A stretch of 26,271 nt of DNA, taken from NCBI GenBank assembly GCA_003523055.1, contig DPHC01000014.1, positions 151,268 to 177,538 of the forward strand, written 5' to 3'. Both the position numbers and the translations under genes were made by a program. Every line of letters begins with the position of its first letter. The first letter of the stretch is position 1. This stretch comes from Dehalococcoidia bacterium (GTDB lineage Bacteria > Chloroflexota > Dehalococcoidia > Lucifugimonadales > UBA3495). This document shows positions 8,223 through 16,637 of this stretch, piece by piece. Below the pieces are notes generated by a model. That model did no database searches and had not been told where the DNA came from. It was given only the letters and a program-made list of their open reading frames with translations.

Positions 8223-9860
8223 ATGGTAAAAGTTAGTGGAGCCAAAGCTTTAATTGAATCATTGAAACTGCATAGCGTTGATACGATTTTTGGAATTATT
8301 TCTATTCATACTTTAGATATTTACGATATTTTAAGGCAAGAACAAAAAAACTTGAAATTTATCGGAGGCCGACAAGAATTAGGAGTTGGTTTCATGGCTG
8401 ATGGATACGCTAGAGTTACCGGAAAACCGGGTGTTTTACTGACTAGTACAGGCCCTGGGGCAGCTGATTCAATCGGAGCTGTGGGAGAGGCGTACTTTTC
8501 AGCATCTCCTGTGCTAGAAATCACTACTAATGTAGAGCAAGAATTTATCGGGAAAGGATTGCTTACAACACATGAAACCAAAGACCAAGCAGCTATGTTT
8601 AGTTCAGTGACTGATTGGAATGCTCAAATCAATCAAGTCGAAGCGATTCCAGATCATTTTGTTGAAGCATTCCAAAGGTTTTCATCTAAAAGACCGCGCC
8701 CAATTGAATTAGAATTACCTACCGATTTACTGTCTCAAGAAGCTGATGTTGAATTACTGCCTCCTGTAACCCCTGAAATACCAAAAGGCAGTGAAGCCCA
8801 AATTGAACAAGCGGGTGAATTATTACTGAAATCGAAGAGACCAGTCATATTCTTAGGTGAAGAAGTACAGATGCTTGGAGGATATTCTGAAATTATTAAC
8901 TTTGCAGAAAAACATAATATACCAGTTGTGACTGGTGATGGAGCTAAGGGAACTTTTCCAGAGAATCACGAATTATCTTTGGGCCAGGCTATAGGAAAAA
9001 GAATTTGGGGAGAAAATCCACTTTTGGACTGGCTTGGAACTTGCGATGTTGGATTAGTATTAGGGGCGTCTCTACCATATCGATCTACCAAAGGTATAGG
9101 ATTGCAAATGCCATCAAAACTGATCCATGTTTTGATGGATGAGGACATTATTAATAAAAACTATGATTCAGAAGTCGCGATAGTAGGCAATTCCGAATTA
9201 GTATTACAGCAGATTCAAACTTACATTGGGGATAGAAATATAGATATAGTAACTCAATATAAATCCGAGATATCTAATTTGAAAAACCAGATAAATACGA
9301 CACTGGAATCTACATGGAGCAATGAAACTAAGACATGGAAAGCCATTAGGGAAGTATTGCCACAGGATACTATTTTTAGTCTGGACCCGACGGTACCTGC
9401 CAGCCGAGCTTCTAGAATTTTAGAAATCAACCAACCTAAATCGTTCATGTATCCACATGGATGGTTAGGCCTTGGCTTCGCTTTTCCTGCTGCTTTAGGA
9501 GGAAAAGTTGGGCAACCTGATAAGCCAGTAGTTTGTGTGACAGGTGACGGTGGATTCCAATATAACCTACAAGAATTAGCTACGGCTAAACAGTATAATC
9601 TCAATCCTATTGTATTAATGTTTAATGATAATGCGTGGGGAGTTTTAAAGGACTATCAGAAACAAAGATTCGATAGTAAATTTTTTGCAACTGATTTAGT
9701 TAACCCCAATTTTTCTAAATTATTTGATTCCTATGGCTTCGCATCAACAGTTGTAAGCAATTTGGTTGAATTGACCAAAGCACTAGAGAATGCAGCAGGG
9801 GCAAAAGAATTACAATTGATAGAAGTACAAATTCCTAATGGTTTCTCTGAATTTGTATAG
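8223..9860 (+). CDS. Thiamine-diphosphate enzyme, acetolactate synthase/benzoylformate decarboxylase-like, substrate unknown
   Basis: The protein has the three-domain ThDP enzyme layout. The N-terminal pyrimidine-binding domain has GGRQELGVGFMADGYAR and TSTGPGAADS. A central domain follows. The C-terminal PP domain has GDG at 441-443 followed by NDNAWG. The 545-aa length fits IlvB/benzoylformate decarboxylase/sulfoacetaldehyde acetyltransferase relatives. AGGAGAG at 8213-8219 fixes ATG 8223 as start; a TTG at 8208 is less likely. It follows pdhC by 28 bp in the same operon and precedes the ThyX-like gene by 8 bp. No regulatory IlvN partner is nearby, so true branched-chain biosynthesis is not indicated. 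A 2-oxo acid decarboxylase or carboligase acting near pyruvate is plausible, but that is inference. Confidence 0.82.
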   Translation: MVKVSGAKALIESLKLHSVDTIFGIISIHTLDIYDILRQEQKNLKFIGGRQELGVGFMADGYARVTGKPGVLLTSTGPGAADSIGAVGEAYFSASPVLEITTNVEQEFIGKGLLTTHETKDQAAMFSSVTDWNAQINQVEAIPDHFVEAFQRFSSKRPRPIELELPTDLLSQEADVELLPPVTPEIPKGSEAQIEQAGELLLKSKRPVIFLGEEVQMLGGYSEIINFAEKHNIPVVTGDGAKGTFPENHELSLGQAIGKRIWGENPLLDWLGTCDVGLVLGASLPYRSTKGIGLQMPSKLIHVLMDEDIINKNYDSEVAIVGNSELVLQQIQTYIGDRNIDIVTQYKSEISNLKNQINTTLESTWSNETKTWKAIREVLPQDTIFSLDPTVPASRASRILEINQPKSFMYPHGWLGLGFAFPAALGGKVGQPDKPVVCVTGDGGFQYNLQELATAKQYNLNPIVLMFNDNAWGVLKDYQKQRFDSKFFATDLVNPNFSKLFDSYGFASTVVSNLVELTKALENAAGAKELQLIEVQIPNGFSEFV

Positions 9861-9868
9861 AGTAAGCA

Positions 9869-11287
9869 ATGCCTTCTTTTAATAAAGATTATAGCAAAAG
9901 AGTGTATCCATTGGATGCCCATGAATTATCTGAAGAACAGATAGCAGTGACTTTCGCGATGACTTCTAGAAGACCAGATCCATTTGATGAAATAGCTAGG
10001 CAAGTTAATCAAGAGAAAGCTGCAGATTTTAGTGAAAAATGGATTGTTGGGTATGGGCATGCGTCTGTGGCCGAGCACGCGGTAATTCATTTAGCTATAG
10101 AAAATATTTCACGATTGGCCTGTGATGTGTTAGAAGAATCCAGATTGGCTTCTTTTACCGAGAAATCATCTAGATATCAAGTAATGTTTGAAGATTCATT
10201 TTATGTACCAATAGAGCTATCCCAGTATCCAGAACTTTTAGTTAATTATATAAGGACTTGCAAAAAACTATTTAGTACTTATTATAGGCTGATCAATGAA
10301 TGTGCAGACAATTTGAAGCTTAGAAATAAACCTAGGAGTTCTGAAACTCAAGAATCTTACGATGGACGTATGAGGCGAATAGCGACAGATAGTTGCAGAT
10401 CAATTCTGCCTGCTGCTACATTAACGAATGTTGGCATAACTGCAAATGCTCGTGTTTTGGAACATTCAATTTCTAAATTAATGTCATCAGATGTACAAGA
10501 AGTGCAGGAACTAGGATTGGACATTAGAGATCAAAGTAGAGAAATAATACCAACGTTAATCAAATACGCTGATTCAAACCCACTTCTAATAAATTTTGCG
10601 GACAAATCATCTTCTGCTGATCTATCGTTAAATAAGGATAATTTAGTTACTACTGAATTAGTAGAGAGTGATCCTAATTCTTTAGATAACATAATAGCAG
10701 CTTTGCTGTTTGCTAACAGTTACTCTGACTATAATTCAATTGTAAAAACTGTCTCTATAATGGATGAATATAATAAAAAGAACTTCCTTTTTGCCTATTT
10801 GGAGAGTATGGGGCAACATGATGCACCACCGAGAGAATTTGAATTAGCGCAATATAAATTCAGATTTGTTATGGACTATGGTGCACTACGAGAATTTAGA
10901 CGTCATAGAATGATGTCTTCTATTTATCAATATTTGAATATATGGAATGGATTTAGGGTACCGGCTCTCGTTGTTACTGCAGGAATGGAAGACATCTATA
11001 ATGAAGCTATGAAAGAATCCAATGAGTGCTTTGAAAAGATTTATAAAGTATCTCCCAGCATTGCCCAGTATGTAGTGACACATGGACATTATCAGCAGAT
11101 CCTCAGTTCTGTAAATTTGAGAGAACTCTATCATTTATTTAAATTGAGGAGTTCTAAGTTAGCGCATTTTGCTATTCGCCAGCCGATTTTAGATGCGATG
11201 AAACTAGTAGTGTCTCAAGATCCTATATTGTTTGAAAAATTGCAATTGAAAGACTATCCAGAGTGGTGGCCGTTTAACACAAGTTAA
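9869..11287 (+). CDS. ThyX-like protein with two tandem thymidylate-synthase-complementing domains
   Basis: Two ThyX-type domains are fused. The N-terminal half has GHASVAEH (63-70), the degenerate motif ESRLASFTEKSSRY (90-103) where ThyX has RHRxxSxxxxSxRY, and NARVLEH (193-199). The C-terminal half has GQHDAPPREF (315-324), an intact RHR (345-347) followed by MMSS but no SxRY, and ELYHLFKLRSSKLAHFAIR (419-437), equivalent to the ThyX LR...EIR region. Canonical ThyX is about 220-250 aa and works as a homotetramer with FAD; this 472-aa protein may fold as a pseudo-tetramer. Flavin-dependent dTMP synthesis is possible, but neither half has the full signature. It is the last gene of the pdh operon, and its TAA shares TTAA (11284-11287) with the convergent MFS gene. 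Confidence 0.82.
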   Translation: MPSFNKDYSKRVYPLDAHELSEEQIAVTFAMTSRRPDPFDEIARQVNQEKAADFSEKWIVGYGHASVAEHAVIHLAIENISRLACDVLEESRLASFTEKSSRYQVMFEDSFYVPIELSQYPELLVNYIRTCKKLFSTYYRLINECADNLKLRNKPRSSETQESYDGRMRRIATDSCRSILPAATLTNVGITANARVLEHSISKLMSSDVQEVQELGLDIRDQSREIIPTLIKYADSNPLLINFADKSSSADLSLNKDNLVTTELVESDPNSLDNIIAALLFANSYSDYNSIVKTVSIMDEYNKKNFLFAYLESMGQHDAPPREFELAQYKFRFVMDYGALREFRRHRMMSSIYQYLNIWNGFRVPALVVTAGMEDIYNEAMKESNECFEKIYKVSPSIAQYVVTHGHYQQILSSVNLRELYHLFKLRSSKLAHFAIRQPILDAMKLVVSQDPILFEKLQLKDYPEWWPFNTS

Positions 11288-12525
11288 GATAACCCCTTTA
11301 ATTCTTTTGCAAATATCAAGTACATTATCCCGAGAAACCCGCTTATAATTGCCAAAGATCCTAACGCTAATCCTACATTTATATAGTTAAATAATATTCC
11401 TAACGCTAAAATGGAAACGGCTGTGAACCCGCTATCAAAATTATATATGCTGGATACCCTGCCTCTAAGGTGGTCAGGTACTATTTGTTGAATCAAAGTA
11501 TTAGTTCCGACTCTGATATTGGTTTGGCATACTCCTAAGATTAAGAACATTAAGTAAGCTATCCAAATCACACTTAAAAATGATAGTACGCAAACGGCTA
11601 AGCAACCAATTATGAGTGCCAAGATTACAGCTAAGCCTTTGTTAAAAGGGAATTCTTTAGATGCTAAATAGAAACTAGTCGTTACTCCTCCCAATCCCAT
11701 GATTGCTAATAGAGTTCCTCCTATTGCTGGACCTTGACCCAAAACCTTGACCACAAACATTGGCAATATAAAAACCAATGGCTGGAAAATACAAGTTGGA
11801 ATAAAGCTGATAGTTATAAGTTGCAACAATGGTTTGTTATTCCAAGTGTATCTGATGCCAGTTTTCAAATCTTGAACGACACTAGTCTTTCCAGAAGGTT
11901 TGCCGCTTGCATATGGTGTATTCATTTTGATCATAGATAAAGTAATGCCTAAATAAGCTAAAGCTTCTATATAAAAGTTCCATTTAAATCCTATCCAATA
12001 TATCAACATACCACCTATGGCTGGAGCTAATAATCTAGTAGATGTCCGAGTCATAGCATTCAATGCTGTAGCGTTACGCAAATTATTTAAAGGAACTACA
12101 TTCGCGATTAGTGATTGGCGAACCGGTCTTATTATTGACTGACTCACTCCAGTAATACCTACGTAAAGGAACAAATGCCAAATACGTAGAGGGCCCGTAA
12201 CTCCGGTGGAGTTGAAATCTGAGAAAGAAACTAAAGTTGCAAATATTATTGCAAGGATAGTCATGGCCAGTTGGGTCATTTTAATCATAGATCTTCTATC
12301 GAACTTGTCTGCCAAGACACCGGCCCAAGGTCCGATTAAAAAAACTGGCAATGTCCGTAAAGCAAGAACGCTTCCAGTAATTATGGTGTTGCCATTGGTT
12401 ATTTCGAGTACTAACCATCCAACAGTTAGAATTTGTAACCAATCTGCAGAGTTAATACATAAATTCCCAAACCAAAGGAGTCTAAAATCTTTGAATTTTA
12501 GTGACTCAAATGTCTTAAACTGCAT
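11284..12525 (-). CDS. MFS transporter, EntS-like (MFS_3) exporter
   Basis: A 413-aa membrane protein with about 12 hydrophobic helices in two halves. The N-terminus, FKDFRLLWFGN, is typical of the MFS_3/EntS group. The loop 2-3 signature is GVLADKFDRRSMI, and the C-terminal half has the cytoplasmic motif LRGRVSSIYN. Relatives export siderophores, macrolides or other small molecules; the substrate here cannot be inferred. The ATG at 12525 lies inside the upstream zinc-ribbon gene (11-bp overlap), so the two are co-translated. It is the last gene of the minus-strand block and ends tail to tail with the ThyX-like gene without room for a terminator. Confidence 0.87.
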   Translation of the reverse strand: MQFKTFESLKFKDFRLLWFGNLCINSADWLQILTVGWLVLEITNGNTIITGSVLALRTLPVFLIGPWAGVLADKFDRRSMIKMTQLAMTILAIIFATLVSFSDFNSTGVTGPLRIWHLFLYVGITGVSQSIIRPVRQSLIANVVPLNNLRNATALNAMTRTSTRLLAPAIGGMLIYWIGFKWNFYIEALAYLGITLSMIKMNTPYASGKPSGKTSVVQDLKTGIRYTWNNKPLLQLITISFIPTCIFQPLVFILPMFVVKVLGQGPAIGGTLLAIMGLGGVTTSFYLASKEFPFNKGLAVILALIIGCLAVCVLSFLSVIWIAYLMFLILGVCQTNIRVGTNTLIQQIVPDHLRGRVSSIYNFDSGFTAVSILALGILFNYINVGLALGSLAIISGFLGIMYLIFAKELKGLS

Positions 12526-12661
12526 ATTTATTTAGAGGTTGATCCAAAGGTCTCCAAGGATCAGAACAATCCCTGGTAAAACCACAATTCGGGCACCGGA
12601 TTTTACATTTGTTTTCGTTCATTTGGAATCCGCAAACTTCGCAAGTCAAATCATAAGTCAT
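12515..12661 (-). CDS. Small zinc-ribbon protein (48 aa)
   Basis: The minus strand from ATG 12661 to TAA (12515-12517) encodes 48 residues with six cysteines: CEVC (7, 10), C19, CPNC (23, 26) and C32, in the pattern CPNCGFTRDCSDPW. Two CxxC knuckles indicate a rubredoxin-like or zinc-ribbon fold with one Zn or Fe ion. The tail is proline-rich and basic. It overlaps the start of the MFS gene by 11 bp, and a TTG directly before the ATG is an alternative start. No strong SD is seen. I recognise the fold but not the function. Coding is supported by the intact cysteine pattern and by the overlap arrangement. Confidence 0.78.
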   Translation of the reverse strand: MTYDLTCEVCGFQMNENKCKIRCPNCGFTRDCSDPWRPLDQPLNKYAV

Positions 12662-12743
12662 CAATTTATTCCAGTATCATTAAGTAATGTAATTCTAATA
12701 CATATAGATAAGGGATACATTGGTTTTTACTACTCTTTTAAGG

Positions 12744-14123
12744 TTAATTAGTATCTGTGATTTTTACTGCATCAAAGATATCATTTATTGATGAGGATTT
12801 TTCAAGTTTGCCAAGAATTGCAAATATATGATTTAATCGTTTCTTGTTCATTATGCCTGTAGTTAAATTAGTGAATTTGCTTTCCACATCTTCGTTAGTA
12901 AAAGGATTTGACTTATGGCCTTTTGGGAAAGAAATTCCTTGTCTGAACTTTTCCCCAGATTTTGTTTTGATTTCTATGTTGCAGTTATATTCGTTTGGAT
13001 ACTTTTGACTGAATTCGGGTAATTCATTGATGGTAGTTTTCTTCATTAAGCCTTTGATCGATTCTCGGCTAAAATTTGGTTCTGAGAATGTGAGTGGGTT
13101 GACGGTTCCATCAATAAGTGCAGCTGCCACTAAGTATGGAATACTGTGGTCTGCTGTTTCCCGAGTAGTCGGATTCCATTTTTCGGGCTGGCTTAAAGGC
13201 GAACTTACGCCGCCTTGCTTATAAGAAAGAATCTTTATATTTTCAATATTCGTGTGTGTGATTTTAGTGCTAAGTTCACATGCTATCCCTATGGGTGACT
13301 GTGTATGAATTTGTGATGGGAAATATTTAAATATGTTTTGTTGTATTTTTCGTACACGGGCATGAGCGTTGAGTTCATTTATTTCTATATTTGGTAATCC
13401 CATTTGTTCCCATAGACCCCTAGGGCTCGCAAATGGGTTTTCTGGGCCAGTTAATCCTGTTTGTGCTAATCTCGCAGCAAAAACGCCTGATTTTACTGCA
13501 TTCGCTGTTGCACAACCTTTCCACATCGACAGTTCTCCTATTCTAGTGACTCCTAATGGTAGATTGGGTACTAGAGACAGAGAGACAGCATTCTCTATTT
13601 GTGTTTTTGATAATCCCAGTAATTTAGAAGCTATGCATGCAGCACTCAGTCCTAGAAACAATCCTTGATCCCACCCCAGCTCATTTACTACAACTTCGTC
13701 AGACAAAGTGCAAAATATGTCGTACCCTAATACTATTGAAGTTATCAAGTCTTGGCCAGATGCATTCAACGATTGTGCTAATGTTAAAGCCGCACCAATC
13801 ATGTCACTGGGATGCCCGCCACCTGGTGAGAAATAGGAATCGTTGCAGTCTAAGTAACGGATCATAACTGTGTTTGTGAATGATGCCATTTCAGGAGTTG
13901 TATAGATATCAGTGCCAATAATTCTTGAAGGAAGAGAGGAAGATGTTTCTGATTTGGATATTGTGCGAGCAAATTGGGCTGGTAGAGAATGAAACCCGCC
14001 AATAGCACATGAAACGGTATCAATTAGAGTTTTTTTGACATGTTCAACGGTTTCGATATCTAATTCAGTGTAATTGGTTTCGATCACGTGTTGGGCAATT
14101 TGCTTTGAGAGGACGTCAGTCAT
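12744..14123 (-). CDS. MmgE/PrpD family protein (2-methylcitrate dehydratase-like)
   Basis: A 459-aa protein with the MmgE/PrpD layout. It begins with a helical domain, DTVSCAIGG. The conserved RYLDCND and GGGHPSDMIGA segments near residues 90-110 follow, with GYDIFC, then WKGCATANAVKSG. The lid region contains FKYFPSQIHTQSPI. Family members include PrpD, cis-aconitate decarboxylase and iminodisuccinate epimerase, so the actual substrate is open. No methylcitrate synthase or methylisocitrate lyase is adjacent, so a complete propionate pathway is not supported here. It starts 3 nt after the stop of the STAND-TPR gene, which makes co-expression nearly certain. Such paralogues are common in marine Chloroflexota as far as I know. 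Confidence 0.87.
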   Translation of the reverse strand: MTDVLSKQIAQHVIETNYTELDIETVEHVKKTLIDTVSCAIGGFHSLPAQFARTISKSETSSSLPSRIIGTDIYTTPEMASFTNTVMIRYLDCNDSYFSPGGGHPSDMIGAALTLAQSLNASGQDLITSIVLGYDIFCTLSDEVVVNELGWDQGLFLGLSAACIASKLLGLSKTQIENAVSLSLVPNLPLGVTRIGELSMWKGCATANAVKSGVFAARLAQTGLTGPENPFASPRGLWEQMGLPNIEINELNAHARVRKIQQNIFKYFPSQIHTQSPIGIACELSTKITHTNIENIKILSYKQGGVSSPLSQPEKWNPTTRETADHSIPYLVAAALIDGTVNPLTFSEPNFSRESIKGLMKKTTINELPEFSQKYPNEYNCNIEIKTKSGEKFRQGISFPKGHKSNPFTNEDVESKFTNLTTGIMNKKRLNHIFAILGKLEKSSSINDIFDAVKITDTN

Positions 14124-14126
14124 GAC

Positions 14127-16589
14127 TTAATCGCTACTTTCAATAAGGGCAATTGGAGGCTCATCACCTGTGTTATTTTTCCACCAATCAGAAAATTCCG
14201 AATGGCCGATTTTTTCTCGTAGTCTTTTTAAATGAGTAAGTACATGGTTTGCCATTGGAAGATTATTATTTGATATCAGAGTGTACGTCCTGGCTGTCCA
14301 TTCTAATGCTTCCTCAATGTTATTTAATTCTTCGCTAATGACTCCAATTTGACCGTAAGTTCTAGCCAATCTATCAATACTTGAGCTTTGAGAAAAATAA
14401 TCGGCAGCTCTTTTATACCACTGATTGGCCTGTGTAAATTTTTCTTGCTCATGATACAACAGACCGATTTGCCTGCATTCATCTCCGCATCCCGTTAAAT
14501 CCTCGAGATCCAGTTTTTGTTCAAGAGAAGCTACAAACCATTCCTCAGCTTCATCTTCTAGTTGTCCTCGATCTTGGGATAGCAATCCCAAATAATGGAA
14601 TTCTCTAGCCATCTGGCTTTTAAATTCTAATCTGTCTGATAAATGGAGAGCTTGTCTATACCAACTTTGAGCCTCCTCAAAGTAATATTGAGCGTGGAAT
14701 AAAGTTCCTAAGTCATGATATATCAGCATCGCTGTCTCTTCATCACCGTGATTTTCTGCGATACCTTGTGCTTGTTTGTACCAACTTTCTGCTTCATCAT
14801 ATTTTAATTGAAGTTGAGATAACAATCCCAAGAACCGGTAGTCATTGACCATTTCTTCTTGGTTATCTGACTGCTGGTGAATATCTAAAGCTTTATTATA
14901 TTCTGTTTTGGCATCACTATATTGTCCCTTGTAATATAATATTTTCCCTAGATACTGATAAATCTGTGCAGAATTTTCTTCTGCTTGAGAAACTGTGTAT
15001 ATCTCATTAGCTTTTTCCAAATATACTTCAGCGGTTTGTAAATTTCGTTTGGTCAGGTAAATTTCTCCCAACTGTGTATACACTGTAGCAAGTTTGAGGT
15101 CTTTATTTTCTGGATTTTCATTTTCCAGATAATGGATAAGTTCTTGGCAAGTTTCTTCTGCTTCAGTTAAATGGTTTCTTTCAATCCAGTCACTTGAAGT
15201 AGTGCCCTTTATGTATTCCCAGATTTCGATACTGCCATTAGCCGCAGCTGTATCATATGCTGCTCCAGTGATATCTAAAATGGTTATTCGAAGCATATCC
15301 AATTCTGTGAATCGCTTTTGCATCTTGTATATTTGAGCTATTGGTTGCATGAGTATTTGGGCTTCTTCCCATTTTGAATCTTCTAGAGCTAATCCTAGTG
15401 CTTGAATTATATTCTGTTCTTCTGCCAATATCGCCGTTGCTCCAGAATCAGGATTTTCTTCAAGAGATTCTAGAAAATGATCTGCGGTATCTACATAAAT
15501 TCTTACAAATTCTTGTTCTAATTGTTTAATTGAGTCTGGGGTTAATGATTTATAGAGCTTTTCTCCTAAAATAGATGGGATTGAATTAGGGATTTGATAG
15601 ACGCTAGGGGAAATAGCAGAGAGAATGCCTGAGTCCTTTGCAGTCCTTAGTAATGCCCTAGTAGCACCCCATCCTAATTCTTCTTTTAAGAGCTTTTGAT
15701 AAACCGAGCTCTGTGTAAAATGGGTTAATACGTCTAACATGACTCTTTTTTTAAAAAGGTAAATCAATGGTAAATGAGTACGAATTCGGTAGGAAGCATG
15801 GTTTGAAAACAGTTCAAATGCCATTCTTAGTGGAGATCGGTGTTCATTTGTGATTATATTCATTTCTTTGACTAACAAATTTGGAGGAGTGTCTTTCAGT
15901 AAAGGAGTGAGAATTTCTAAGCCTAGAGGATGGCCTTGCAAAGCAGTGGTTAATTCAAATATTGAAGATTTGGCAGATTCACTTAGGTTACTAAATTCAT
16001 TTTCTGCCATTATAGATGATACGAATGCCATTTGGTCTTCTGCATTTAATCCCTGTAGAGTATATGAGGTTGCTATAGCAGATTGAACAGCGTTATTTTC
16101 TTCATTATTTCCGACTATAACAATCCTGGAGATAACATCCTTATCAAATTGTTTTAAGAATGTGATAAGGTCAGCGATTTCAGAATCACTCCATAAGGAT
16201 TGAGTATTGTGTGAATCATCCCATATTATTAACGACTTATTTTCTAGCAAATATTCAGAAATTTTCTCATATTGGGCAGAAGGTTTCAGGTCTCCAAAAT
16301 TAACACCAAATGCGGTGGAACCAATTTCGTGTATTAACCTAGCGAAATTAGATCCCACTCCGATTTCTGAGTAAAAAATGCTACCTGGATATGTTTTGGT
16401 TGATTCATTTTTACGAGCATATTCTAAGATAAGTTGAGTTTTACCACACCCAGGTGATCCAGTGATATGAATGACTGGGTTATCCTCAATTAAGGATTCA
16501 ATTGCGAGGTATTCTGCCTGTCTACCTACAAACCCGTGAGTGCCGTGAATGGGTAACATGCTAGGCTCAACGATTTCTGGTTGTTGCAT
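14127..16589 (-). CDS. STAND/NB-ARC-like P-loop ATPase with C-terminal TPR repeats
   Basis: An 820-aa protein. After about 20 residues comes a GFVGRQAEY start typical of ATPase modules in STAND regulators. Walker A is GSPGCGKT (44-51), Walker B is LIIWDD (120-125), and a sensor-like IVIVGNNEEN lies near 155. A winged-helix-like region (about 270-340) follows. The C-terminal half (about 480-780) contains roughly seven units of about 40 residues with YxxLGxLxxxxxxxxxAxxWYxxAL patterns, i.e. kinesin-light-chain-type TPRs. There is no recognisable N-terminal effector (no TIR, nuclease or HTH), so it would act through partners. It lies 48 bp after dppC and 3 bp before MmgE/PrpD. Signalling ATPase is family knowledge; the process controlled is unknown. 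Confidence 0.82.
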   Translation of the reverse strand: MQQPEIVEPSMLPIHGTHGFVGRQAEYLAIESLIEDNPVIHITGSPGCGKTQLILEYARKNESTKTYPGSIFYSEIGVGSNFARLIHEIGSTAFGVNFGDLKPSAQYEKISEYLLENKSLIIWDDSHNTQSLWSDSEIADLITFLKQFDKDVISRIVIVGNNEENNAVQSAIATSYTLQGLNAEDQMAFVSSIMAENEFSNLSESAKSSIFELTTALQGHPLGLEILTPLLKDTPPNLLVKEMNIITNEHRSPLRMAFELFSNHASYRIRTHLPLIYLFKKRVMLDVLTHFTQSSVYQKLLKEELGWGATRALLRTAKDSGILSAISPSVYQIPNSIPSILGEKLYKSLTPDSIKQLEQEFVRIYVDTADHFLESLEENPDSGATAILAEEQNIIQALGLALEDSKWEEAQILMQPIAQIYKMQKRFTELDMLRITILDITGAAYDTAAANGSIEIWEYIKGTTSSDWIERNHLTEAEETCQELIHYLENENPENKDLKLATVYTQLGEIYLTKRNLQTAEVYLEKANEIYTVSQAEENSAQIYQYLGKILYYKGQYSDAKTEYNKALDIHQQSDNQEEMVNDYRFLGLLSQLQLKYDEAESWYKQAQGIAENHGDEETAMLIYHDLGTLFHAQYYFEEAQSWYRQALHLSDRLEFKSQMAREFHYLGLLSQDRGQLEDEAEEWFVASLEQKLDLEDLTGCGDECRQIGLLYHEQEKFTQANQWYKRAADYFSQSSSIDRLARTYGQIGVISEELNNIEEALEWTARTYTLISNNNLPMANHVLTHLKRLREKIGHSEFSDWWKNNTGDEPPIALIESSD

Positions 16590-16637
16590 AGTTTATTCAT
16601 TCTTTGTTTATTAAATTTTATCAAGTGTTGAACTAGG

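Noticed and set aside
12744..14123. A methylcitrate-cycle operon
   Set aside because: Only the PrpD-fold protein is present; PrpC and PrpB are absent from the window, so the pathway is not supported.
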